From the NCBI GenBank assembly GCA_017642885.1, contig JAEPOM010000002.1, positions 273,735-337,734 of the forward strand: DNA of 64,000 nt. The letters are read 5' to 3'. This DNA is from Henriciella sp. (GTDB lineage Bacteria > Pseudomonadota > Alphaproteobacteria > Caulobacterales > Hyphomonadaceae). Position numbers and translations under genes: made by a program. This document shows, in pieces, positions 10,675 to 18,720 of the stretch; positions within the stretch are counted from its first letter, which is position 1; the number at the start of each line of letters is the position of its first letter. The notes below the pieces were generated by a model. That model saw only the letters and a list, made by a program, of their open reading frames with translations, did no database searches and was not told the DNA's origin.

Positions 10675-12003
10675 TTATTTCGGGTGGCAGATTACCGGCA
10701 TCCAGGTGTAGCCTTTGACGAAGGCCCCTGAGGTCAGGGCTGGCTCGTCCAGGACCTCGATATGGCTGAAGCGCTCGAGGATCTCTTCCCAGAGAATCCG
10801 CAACTGAAGCTCGCCCAGGCGATTACCGACGCAGCGGTGGATACCGAAACCGAAGGACAAGTGGTTACGGGCCTGCTTGCGATCGATGATCAGGCGATTT
10901 GGATCTTCGTCCCAGAATCGCTCATCGCGGTTGCCGGAGACGTACCACATGGCGATCTGGTCGCCTTTCTTGATCGTCTTGCCGTGCATCTCGACATCTT
11001 CCAGCGCGGTGCGGCGCATGAAGGCGAGCGGCGTCTGCCAGCGAATAACCTCTGACACCATGTTCGGGATCAGCGATGGATCAGCTTTCAGCTTGGCATA
11101 CTCTTCCGGGAATTTGTTCAGGCCATAGACCGAGGCAGTCATCGAATTTCGGGTCGTATCATTGCCGCCTACTATCAGAAGGATGACATTACCGAGCAAT
11201 TCCATCGGCGCGAGGTCCTTGGTTTTCTCACCATGCGCCAGAAGGCTAATGAGATCGTTCTTGACCGGAATGCGCTTGCGTTCCTCGTACATGCCCATGA
11301 ATGCGGTCAGGCATTCGAGAAGCTCTTGCTTCCACTGCTCTTCACCGCCTGGGCAGATATCAGGATTTTCGCGGTTGGTCGTGACGTCGGACCATCGGGT
11401 TAGTTTGCGGCGGTCTTCGAATGGGAAATCGAACAAGGTTGCCAACATCATCGTGGTCAACTCGATCGAGACCGTGTCGACCCAATCGAAAGGCTCGCCA
11501 ACCGGCACCTGGTCGAGAATTTGCTGTGTCCGTTCGCGGATCAGCGGCTCGAACTCTTTCAGCATATTAGGCGCAACCGCCGGCTGAACGGTGACACGCT
11601 GCTCAGAGTGGCGCGGTTCATCCATCGCAATGAACATTGGCAGCTCGAAGTCTTCCAGCGGCTCGCCGAGCACGATCCCGCCATGCTCCCAGCTTGATGA
11701 AAAACGCTTATGATCGATATCGATCTTCATCACGTCTTCATAACGCGTGACCGACCAATATGGGCCGACAAAGCTGTCCGGGGTCCAATGCAGCGGATCT
11801 TCATCGCGCATACGTTTGAACCGGTCCCAGATCTTGCCCTGCCGCCAAAGCTCAGGATCGACAATGTCCAAGGTTTCCATATCCACTTCGGACGCGGGCG
11901 GAATGTCTGCATCGAACTCGAAATAGCCTGGGTGAAGCGGGTCGCGCACCGTAATTTTCGGGCGCTCTAAATTGTGCGGAATCTTGGTAAGGGTGTCTGC
12001 CAT
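10675..12003 (-). CDS. Cytochrome P450, CYP153-like (alkane/fatty acid terminal hydroxylase family)
   Basis: LLGNVILLIVGGNDTTRNSMTASVYGLN, PNMVSEVIRWQTPLAFMRRTALEDVEMHGKTIKKGDQIAMWYVSGNRDE, HLSFGFGIHRCVGNRLGELQLRILWEEIL: strongly reminiscent of CYP153A sequences. Confidence 0.92.
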   Translation of the reverse strand: MADTLTKIPHNLERPKITVRDPLHPGYFEFDADIPPASEVDMETLDIVDPELWRQGKIWDRFKRMRDEDPLHWTPDSFVGPYWSVTRYEDVMKIDIDHKRFSSSWEHGGIVLGEPLEDFELPMFIAMDEPRHSEQRVTVQPAVAPNMLKEFEPLIRERTQQILDQVPVGEPFDWVDTVSIELTTMMLATLFDFPFEDRRKLTRWSDVTTNRENPDICPGGEEQWKQELLECLTAFMGMYEERKRIPVKNDLISLLAHGEKTKDLAPMELLGNVILLIVGGNDTTRNSMTASVYGLNKFPEEYAKLKADPSLIPNMVSEVIRWQTPLAFMRRTALEDVEMHGKTIKKGDQIAMWYVSGNRDERFWDEDPNRLIIDRKQARNHLSFGFGIHRCVGNRLGELQLRILWEEILERFSHIEVLDEPALTSGAFVKGYTWMPVICHPK

Positions 12004-12041
12004 GTGTGCCTCCGGATACGCGGTCTGGGTCGCCGCAATTA

Positions 12042-12097
12042 TGACGCTGGCGTCAGCTTAACACAGCTCTTCAGAAAAAACCATGACGCATGCGTCA
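12042..12097. promoter_or_regulatory. Twin palindromic operator candidates upstream of the CYP153-like gene
   Basis: TGACGCTGGCGTCA (12042-12055; 6-bp arms) and TGACGCATGCGTCA (12084-12097; perfect 14-bp palindrome); same arms TGACGC/GCGTCA, centres 42 bp apart. Confidence 0.65.
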
Positions 12098-12111
12098 CTT
12101 TTTTAGAAGAT

Positions 12112-12600
12112 TCAGGTTGAGTATCGCTCATTCTGCGCGTTCCAGATCGCCTGCTCCATCGCCTCTTTGAGGGATTTACGTTCAGCCGGGGTCAAAAATC
12201 GACCGATCACCCAGGCGGTGCCCCCATAAGTCAGCTTCAGAACACTGGGGCGACGTTCGGGATACTCCAGGTGCACCCGCGTGAACGCGGTCGGCAGGCT
12301 GGCCGTGCGCGGCGCCGCGCCAGGTCGCTCATGCGAAAGCTCGATCTGTTCGGCGGTAATCCGGACGCGGGTTTCCTGTTTGAGGCTTCGAAAGCTCCAA
12401 CGAAAAGCAAACCAGATCGCCAGTGCATCAAGACCGAAAAAGCCAATAACCGGAAACGCGCCCATCGACACGAAAGAGAGCCCAGCGATGAAACTCATCG
12501 CAACCACAATGACCATCACCACGGTAAACGCCCGCGGGCTGAGCGAGCGGTTCGGCGTCAGAGTTGCATCGAAATATATGATCTGCTGCGCGGGCGACAT
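12112..12600 (-). CDS. DUF2244-type membrane protein
   Basis: IYFDATLTPNRSLSPRAFTVVM, two TM segments, ELSHERPG; likely start MSPAQQ (12600). Confidence 0.75.
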   Translation of the reverse strand: MSPAQQIIYFDATLTPNRSLSPRAFTVVMVIVVAMSFIAGLSFVSMGAFPVIGFFGLDALAIWFAFRWSFRSLKQETRVRITAEQIELSHERPGAAPRTASLPTAFTRVHLEYPERRPSVLKLTYGGTAWVIGRFLTPAERKSLKEAMEQAIWNAQNERYST

Positions 12601-12701
12601 GCGAAACACTATAGCGCAAATCTGCGCCCCGGCGACAAGCGCGGCCTGGCGTCGCAAGATTCGGATTTTCAGCACCGTTCAACTGCCCTACATAGCGACG
12701 C

Positions 12702-13445
12702 ATGACCGCAAAGACCAAACCCAGGCGCAAACGCGCCCCGCGCACCTTCGGAAAAGAAAAGGCCGCTGAGCTATTTGCCGAACTCGCCAAAGTGCGCCCC
12801 GATCCGAAAACGGAACTCGACTTCGTCAATCCCTACACTTTGGTTGTCGCGGTGGCCCTGTCTGCTCAGGCGACAGATGTCGGTGTGAACAAAGCCACTA
12901 AAGGCCTGTTCAAGACCGCAGACACACCGGAGAAGATGCTGGCGCTTGGCCTCGAAGGTGTCGAACAGCACGTCAAAACGATTGGGCTCTGGCGCAACAA
13001 AGCTAAGAACGTCATCGCGCTTAGCCAGATGATCCTGGATGAGTTTGACGGCGAAGTCCCGCAAACGCGTGATGAGCTGGTGCGATTGCCCGGCGTCGGC
13101 CGAAAGACGGCGAATGTTGTTCTGAACGAAGCGTTCGGGCAACCCACGATCGCGGTCGACACGCACATTTTCCGCGTCTCGAACCGTACCGGCCTTGCCC
13201 CGGGAAAAGACCCTGACCAGGTCGAGGCGAGCCTCGAACGCACAACACCGGATGAGTACAAACTCGGTGCGCATCACTGGCTGATCCTGCATGGCCGCTA
13301 CACCTGCGTCGCTCGGAAGCCAAAATGCTGGGACTGCTCAATCCGTCATCTTTGCAAGTTCAAGGAGAAAACGCCGGACCCCGCAAAAACCTCGTCGCTC
13401 GGTCCAAAGGCGCCGAAACGCAAAGCCCGCGCCACGAAGGCGTAA
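12702..13445 (+). CDS. nth: Endonuclease III
   Basis: Hh[45 protein letters not shown]; FeS cluster cysteines [17 protein letters not shown]. Confidence 0.96.
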   Translation: MTAKTKPRRKRAPRTFGKEKAAELFAELAKVRPDPKTELDFVNPYTLVVAVALSAQATDVGVNKATKGLFKTADTPEKMLALGLEGVEQHVKTIGLWRNKAKNVIALSQMILDEFDGEVPQTRDELVRLPGVGRKTANVVLNEAFGQPTIAVDTHIFRVSNRTGLAPGKDPDQVEASLERTTPDEYKLGAHHWLILHGRYTCVARKPKCWDCSIRHLCKFKEKTPDPAKTSSLGPKAPKRKARATKA

Positions 13446-13488
13446 GGAAGCGCTTGCGCCTCGCCTGTTTTCCTCGTTAAACGCCGAC

Positions 13489-14247
13489 ATGCTCAAGACC
13501 CGCATCATTCCCTGCCTCGATGTCAAAGATGGTCGCACCGTCAAAGGCGTGAACTTTGTCGACTTGCGTGATGCTGGCGATCCGGTTGCGCTCGCCAAAG
13601 CCTATGATGCGCAGGGCGCCGATGAGCTCTGCTTTCTCGATATTACCGCCAGCCATGAGGGCCGCGGCACTTTGCTGGACGTGGTCAGCGCCACAGCGGA
13701 ACAATGCTTCATGCCGCTCACTGTCGGCGGCGGCGTCCGGAGCGCTGAAAACATGGTGCAACTCTTGCGGGCCGGGGCGGACAAAGTGGCGATCAACTCC
13801 GCCGCTGTCGCAGATCCGGATGTTGTCGCGCGATGCGCCGCCAAGACAGGACGCCAATGCGTGGTGGTCGCTATTGATGCGCGCAAGACCGGCGATCATT
13901 GGGAAATCTTCACTCATGGTGGGCGCAAACCAACCGGCATAGACGCCGTTGAGTTCGCAAAAATGGCGGAGAGCAAAGGCGCGGGCGAGATCTTGCTCAC
14001 CAGCATGGACAAGGACGGCACCAAATCCGGATTCGATTTGCCGCTGACCAAAGCTGTGACCGATGCGGTGAATATACCAGTGATTGCCAGCGGCGGCGCA
14101 GGGCGTGCAGAAGACCTTGCGCCCGCGGTGCTCCAAGCCGGGGCGAACGCGGTGCTCGCGGCCTCGATCTTCCATTTTGGCGAAGTCAGTATAGAAGAAG
14201 CGCGCGCGGCGCTGACCAGAGCTGGCGCACCCGTTCGGCCACTTTAG
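13489..14247 (+). CDS. hisF: Imidazole glycerol phosphate synthase subunit HisF
   Basis: [33 protein letters not shown]; real start at 13489, inside the longer supplied ORF. Confidence 0.97.
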   Translation: MLKTRIIPCLDVKDGRTVKGVNFVDLRDAGDPVALAKAYDAQGADELCFLDITASHEGRGTLLDVVSATAEQCFMPLTVGGGVRSAENMVQLLRAGADKVAINSAAVADPDVVARCAAKTGRQCVVVAIDARKTGDHWEIFTHGGRKPTGIDAVEFAKMAESKGAGEILLTSMDKDGTKSGFDLPLTKAVTDAVNIPVIASGGAGRAEDLAPAVLQAGANAVLAASIFHFGEVSIEEARAALTRAGAPVRPL

Positions 14248-14256
14248 GAGACCGGC

Positions 14257-14607
14257 ATGACAGACAAACCGCTCGGCAGCGCTGAAGAGCTTGCGATCCT
14301 GATCGCACGCCTGGCTGAGACCGTGGACAGCCGCGTTGGCGGAGACCCAAAGGATTCCTACACGGCCAAGCTGCTCCAGAAAGGGTCTCTGCATTGCGGC
14401 AAGAAGATCGCCGAAGAAGGCGCTGAACTGGCCCTAGCGCTCGCAGCGGAAGGACGCAGCGAAAGCGCGTCAGAGGCAGCGGACCTGATCTATCATATGC
14501 TGGTTGGACTTCGCTCCAAAGGCGTCAGCTTAAACCAGGTAGCTTCGGCGCTTCGAAAGCGGCAGGGGATTTCGGGCCTGGAAGAAAAAGCATCACGGGA
14601 CGCCTGA
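14257..14607 (+). CDS. hisE: Phosphoribosyl-ATP pyrophosphatase
   Basis: SYTAKLLQKGSLHCGKKIAEEGAELALAL...EAADLIYHMLVGL; adjacent to hisF. Confidence 0.95.
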   Translation: MTDKPLGSAEELAILIARLAETVDSRVGGDPKDSYTAKLLQKGSLHCGKKIAEEGAELALALAAEGRSESASEAADLIYHMLVGLRSKGVSLNQVASALRKRQGISGLEEKASRDA

Positions 14608-14702
14608 TGGTCGATTTCTTCGCCTGGTATCGCCAGGGTTGATGGTCGTCTCATGACGAGACTTGATTGCAGCGATGATCAACCTCGCCTATATCAGTTT
14701 CC

Positions 14703-15065
14703 ATGCTTCGCGCGTTCACTTCTGTCTTGTGGCTGATTGCGGCCCTCGCCCTCGGGTTTGAGGCGGTCGCGCAGCCGTGTGACGTTCGCGCCGAGATTTC
14801 GGCCAATCCAGCACATGAAATGGTCAGCGACATGCCCTGCCATGACGGCAAGGCGATGGAGGCCAGTCATCAAACCCAAGGCCACGAGATGCCGAGCCAC
14901 GAAGGTCAAACCTGTTGTTGCGCCGCATTGCTCGGAAATGGCGTCACCACGGACGCACCGGACCTGGATCAGCCTGTCCCCGGCCTGACGCTGTGGGCGA
15001 TGCCGCTACCGGATTCTGCCAATTCCATTCTGCTTGAATATGAACCGCCGCCGCCGCGGGTCTGA
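14703..15065 (+). CDS. Small exported His/Met/Cys-rich protein, probable metal-binding
   Basis: Signal peptide MLRAFTSVLWLIAALALGFEAVA; HEMVSDMPCHD, HQTQGHEMPSHEGQTCCCAALL. Confidence 0.6.
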   Translation: MLRAFTSVLWLIAALALGFEAVAQPCDVRAEISANPAHEMVSDMPCHDGKAMEASHQTQGHEMPSHEGQTCCCAALLGNGVTTDAPDLDQPVPGLTLWAMPLPDSANSILLEYEPPPPRV

Positions 15066-15103
15066 TCCTTCGCTTTAAGGATCACCTCAAACAGGACACA
15101 CCA

Positions 15104-15751
15104 ATGAAACTTATCCAATATGCGAGCCTTTCGCTTGCGTTTGGCCTTGCAGTCTTCGCGCCCATCGCGGAGGCACGCCCGGTCTCTTATCCGGGCGGGT
15201 GGACAGTGATGCAGATGAATAATGGCGACATGTCAGCGGCCCATATTCACTATTCACCGACCTTCAAGGACTCTATTGGGCTCTATTCAGAGCGCAATTG
15301 GGGCGAGGACTGGCACTTTACCGGCGTGCAATACAATCGCCTGGTGAAGCGCTGGAACACGCCAACCTCACAGGCCAATCTCTATCTAAAAGCCGCAGCT
15401 GGACAGGCAGATCCCTTCGGGGATGGCGCCGATGTCGAAGCTGCAGGATTTGTCGGTGTTGGCGCTGATTGGGAGACGCGCCGCTGGTTCGTTTCCTATG
15501 AAGGCCGCGCCTACGATCTCGGGTTTGACAAAGACGCGCGTCAGTCGGCACGCATCGGCGTTGCACCCTATGTCGGTGATTACGGTGACCTTCATACCTG
15601 GCTCATGCTGCAGGTCGAAAACCAGCCAGAATCCGACACCCCCACCACGCTCACCCCTTTGGTGCGCTTTTTCTATGACGTCCAGCTGCTCGAAATCGGT
15701 TATACTCCCGAGTCTGAAGAGTTCATGCTGAACTGGATCGTCCGTTTTTAG
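15104..15751 (+). CDS. Exported conserved hypothetical protein in putative metal cluster
   Basis: Signal peptide MKLIQYASLSLAFGLAVFAPIAEA; same-strand spacing in the 14.7-16.5 kb cluster. Confidence 0.6.
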   Translation: MKLIQYASLSLAFGLAVFAPIAEARPVSYPGGWTVMQMNNGDMSAAHIHYSPTFKDSIGLYSERNWGEDWHFTGVQYNRLVKRWNTPTSQANLYLKAAAGQADPFGDGADVEAAGFVGVGADWETRRWFVSYEGRAYDLGFDKDARQSARIGVAPYVGDYGDLHTWLMLQVENQPESDTPTTLTPLVRFFYDVQLLEIGYTPESEEFMLNWIVRF

Positions 15752-15766
15752 AAAGGAACAGGACAG

Positions 15767-16099
15767 ATGAAAACTCTAGCAATCGCCCTCGCGGCGACCT
15801 CAATCGCCTTTGCCACGCCAATTGCGGGTGCACAGGAAGCAACATCGGCAGAGGCAGCTACCGCCGCACAAACCATGGTGACCGCAAAGGTCAACGGCAT
15901 GGTCTGCGACTTCTGCGCGCGCGCCGTCACGAAAGTCTTCGGCAAGGAAGACGCGGTCGAGAACGTCCACGTTGATCTCGACAATGGGGAAATCCACGTG
16001 ACGCTAAAACCCGGCGCGGAGATGGCGGATGACCGTGTTGAGACGCTGGTCAAAAAGTCGGGTTATGATCTCGTGTCAATCGAGCGCGAAACCGCATGA
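15767..16099 (+). CDS. Periplasmic heavy-metal-associated (HMA/MerP-like) domain protein
   Basis: Signal peptide followed by VTAKVNGMVCDFCARAVTKVFGKEDAVENVHVDLDNGEIHVTLKPG (CxxC HMA). Confidence 0.85.
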   Translation: MKTLAIALAATSIAFATPIAGAQEATSAEAATAAQTMVTAKVNGMVCDFCARAVTKVFGKEDAVENVHVDLDNGEIHVTLKPGAEMADDRVETLVKKSGYDLVSIERETA

Positions 16100-16500
16100 C
16101 CGCGCTTCAGGATGAGGTGAAATCGCCGAGCGTCCTGCCGGCGACGCTGGCACTCTTCACCTCTGCGACAACGCTAATCTGCTGCGCCTTGCCAGCCATG
16201 CTCGTTATGTTGGGCATGGGTGCCGTGTGGTCCGGCGTGATTGGCACAGTTCCTGGCATCACTTGGTTCGGGGCTAACAAGGGCCTGGTCTTTGCGGTTA
16301 CGGGCCTGGTGCTCGCAGCCTCAGGGGCTTGGCAATGGCATGCACGAACGCTGCCCTGCCCGGCTGACCCAGTGAAAGCACGAGCCTGCACGCGCTTGCG
16401 GCGGATCAGCTGGACACTCTGGGGGATCAGCGTCGCGGCTTTCTGCGTTGGCGGATTTTTCGCCTTCTTCCCAGGCCTCGCGGAAGCGTTGTTCCTCTAG
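16096..16500 (+). CDS. MerT-like small integral membrane protein
   Basis: TM1 with Cys-Cys pair (TTLICCALPAMLVMLGMGAVW), about 3 TMs, cytosolic CPAD...RAC cysteines; overlaps the HMA gene by 4 bp. Confidence 0.6.
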   Translation: MTALQDEVKSPSVLPATLALFTSATTLICCALPAMLVMLGMGAVWSGVIGTVPGITWFGANKGLVFAVTGLVLAASGAWQWHARTLPCPADPVKARACTRLRRISWTLWGISVAAFCVGGFFAFFPGLAEALFL

Positions 16501-16560
16501 GGCACAACTGGACAAAACGCTGCCGGGCGTTCACCGTTTGAAAAAAGCGGAGGACGCCCG

Positions 16561-16992
16561 ATGGCAAACCAACACGCAGTACCCGTCAAAGGCTACCAAC
16601 AGAACCTGCAATCCTGGTTCGACTATATGATGGAAGGCCACGACCGGACGCAATTATGGGAGATGCTGCACGAGGATGTCGTGTTTCGCAGTCCCGTCGT
16701 TCATACACCTCAGGAAGGGCGCGAAATCACTTTCGCTTACCTCTCAGCGGCTGGCAACACGCTCGGAAATGGCACTTTCAAGTATACACGCATCTTCGAT
16801 TGCGGCGACAAGGCCGTGCTCGAATTTGAAACAGAAATGGACGGCATCCAAGTCAACGGGATCGATATGGTCGAATGGGACGCGGACGGCAAAATCATCG
16901 ATTTCAAAGTCATGGTGAGGCCGCTCAAGGCGATCCAGACCGTTCACGCGGCGATGGGCAAAATGCTCGAGCAAATGAAAGCCAAGGCTTGA
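16561..16992 (+). CDS. SnoaL/NTF2-like protein
   Basis: 143 aa; LWEMLHEDVVFRSPVVHTPQEGREITFAYLSAA...FETEMDGIQVNGIDMVEWDADGKIIDFKVMVRP. Confidence 0.8.
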   Translation: MANQHAVPVKGYQQNLQSWFDYMMEGHDRTQLWEMLHEDVVFRSPVVHTPQEGREITFAYLSAAGNTLGNGTFKYTRIFDCGDKAVLEFETEMDGIQVNGIDMVEWDADGKIIDFKVMVRPLKAIQTVHAAMGKMLEQMKAKA

Positions 16993-17003
16993 ACCCGCCA
17001 ACC

Positions 17004-17525
17004 TTGTTGAGCCGCCGTTTGAGCCTCAAGCCCTGCGAAGTGTCCGACTATCAAGAAGTCGCAGACATGTGGGCCGACGAAGCGGTCGTTAAGCACATAG
17101 GTGGCCGCACGCGCGACGCGCAGGATGCCTGGTTTGCTCAGCTCCGAAATCGCGGCATGTGGCCTCTGCTTGGTTATGGCTATTGGATCGTTCGCGAGCG
17201 TCGGACCGATGTATTCGTCGGCGAAGTTGGTTTTGCGGATTTCAAGCGCGGGATCGAACCTGACATATCGGGACGTCCCGAAGCAGGCTGGGTGATTGCA
17301 AAATCGGCCTGGGGAAAGGGCTATGCCAGCGAGGCTGTGAAAGCGGCTCATGATTGGTTGGACGACACGATGCCTGGCCGGTCGACCTGCATCATTGATC
17401 CGGACAATTCAGCCTCAATCGCTGTCGCGCAGAAGGTCGGATACAGCGAAGTCGGTCCAACCGACTATCGCGGCGACCCTGTCTTGTTATTTGAGCGCTA
17501 CAGTACCGCGGCAGGAAAAAGCTAG
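17004..17525 (+). CDS. GNAT family N-acetyltransferase (RimJ/RimL-like)
   Basis: LKPCEVSDYQEVADMWAD...EAGWVIAKSAWGKGYASEAVKAAHDWL...DNSASIAVAQKVGYSEV; start probably a TTG near 17004. Confidence 0.8.
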   Translation: MLSRRLSLKPCEVSDYQEVADMWADEAVVKHIGGRTRDAQDAWFAQLRNRGMWPLLGYGYWIVRERRTDVFVGEVGFADFKRGIEPDISGRPEAGWVIAKSAWGKGYASEAVKAAHDWLDDTMPGRSTCIIDPDNSASIAVAQKVGYSEVGPTDYRGDPVLLFERYSTAAGKS

Positions 17526-17557
17526 CGATTCACGCAAAGCAGCGCTATTTAGGCTCC

Positions 17558-18520
17558 ATGGTTACGACATATCTCGACTTCGAAAAGCCGCTCGCCGAAC
17601 TTGAAACCAAGATTGCCGAGCTGGAAGCCGTTGCCGCCCAGGAAGGCGGTCCACAGATCAATGATGAGTTGAATAAGCTGAAGGAAAAGGCTGCCAAGCA
17701 GCTCAAAGACACCTATTCCTCGCTCAATCCATGGCGCAAAACCCAGGTTGCCCGCCACCCCGAGCGCCCTCATTTCACCGATTATATCAAACACCTGTTT
17801 GAGGACTTTCAGGAACTCGCGGGCGACCGTGTGTTCGGAAATGATGAGGCAGTCATTGGCGGCCTCGCCACGCTTAACGGCCAGTCCGTGGTGATCATCG
17901 GGCACGAAAAAGGCCGTACGACAGAAAGCCGCCTGAGGCATAATTTCGGCATGGCGCACCCTGAAGGCTACCGCAAAGCGGTGCGTCTGATGGATCTCGC
18001 AGACCGCTTCGGTCTGCCAGTGATTACTTTTGTCGACACGTCCGGCGCCTTCCCTGGCAAAGCCGGCGAAGAGCGCGGACAGGCGGAAGCAATTGCTCGC
18101 TCCACAGAGCGCTGTCTGACACTGAACGTCCCGATGATTTCGCTGATTATTGGCGAAGGCGGATCTGGCGGCGCGATCGCGATTGCGGCGGCCAACCATG
18201 TCCTGATGATGGAGCATTCGATCTATTCAGTGATCTCTCCGGAAGGCTGCGCGTCGATCCTCTATCGCGACGCGGCGAAGGCGAAAGAAGCCGCTGAAGC
18301 GATGAAGATCACCGCTGAAGATCTGAAAAAACTGAAAGTCATCGACGGCGTCGTCAAAGAGCCGGTCGGCGGTGCCCACCGTGCGCCAGAGAAAGCTATG
18401 CGTGCAGCTGGCAAAGCAATCGACAAAGCGCTTCAGACGCTGATGGCCCTCAGCCCGCAAGAGCTCAAGGCGCAGCGCCGCGAACGCTTTTATGCGATCG
18501 GGCGCGAGGGACTGAACTAG
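17558..18520 (+). CDS. accA: Acetyl-CoA carboxylase carboxyltransferase subunit alpha
   Basis: YLDFEKPLAELETKIAELE; RPHFTDYIKHLFEDFQELAGDRVFGNDEAVIGGLA; GEGGSGGAIAI. Confidence 0.97.
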   Translation: MVTTYLDFEKPLAELETKIAELEAVAAQEGGPQINDELNKLKEKAAKQLKDTYSSLNPWRKTQVARHPERPHFTDYIKHLFEDFQELAGDRVFGNDEAVIGGLATLNGQSVVIIGHEKGRTTESRLRHNFGMAHPEGYRKAVRLMDLADRFGLPVITFVDTSGAFPGKAGEERGQAEAIARSTERCLTLNVPMISLIIGEGGSGGAIAIAAANHVLMMEHSIYSVISPEGCASILYRDAAKAKEAAEAMKITAEDLKKLKVIDGVVKEPVGGAHRAPEKAMRAAGKAIDKALQTLMALSPQELKAQRRERFYAIGREGLN

Positions 18521-18618
18521 CGTTCGCGTCGGCACTTCGTTCTACATCTAGAAGGATCTCCGATCCGTAGCCCCGACGAAAGCCGGGCGCTATGAGGATG
18601 AACAGCAACCTTAAATTC

Positions 18619-18665
18619 GCCCGTATCCTCGTACGCAATCCCGATGCGCGCAAAGATACGGGATC
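18619..18665. repeat. Intergenic inverted repeat
   Basis: CCCGTATC (18620-18627) ... GATACGGG (18655-18662), beside ccccgacgaaagccggg-like palindromic sequence around 18570-18590. Confidence 0.45.
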
Positions 18666-18667
18666 CA

Positions 18668-18700
18668 ATAAAAAAGGGCGACCCAAGGGTCGCCCTTCTG
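18668..18700 (-). terminator. Rho-independent terminator of the downstream TonB receptor gene
   Basis: Minus strand: AAGGGCGACCC-TT-GGGTCGCCCTT followed by TTTTATT (11-bp stem). Confidence 0.8.
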
Positions 18701-18720
18701 ATTTGGTATCGAACCTGAGC

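Noticed and set aside
13477-14394. 305-aa minus-strand ORF
   Set aside because: Antisense to hisF/hisE, which are unambiguous.
14703-16500. Mercury resistance (mer) operon
   Set aside because: MerP/MerT-like features are present, but there is no merA or merR nearby, so mercury specificity is not supported.
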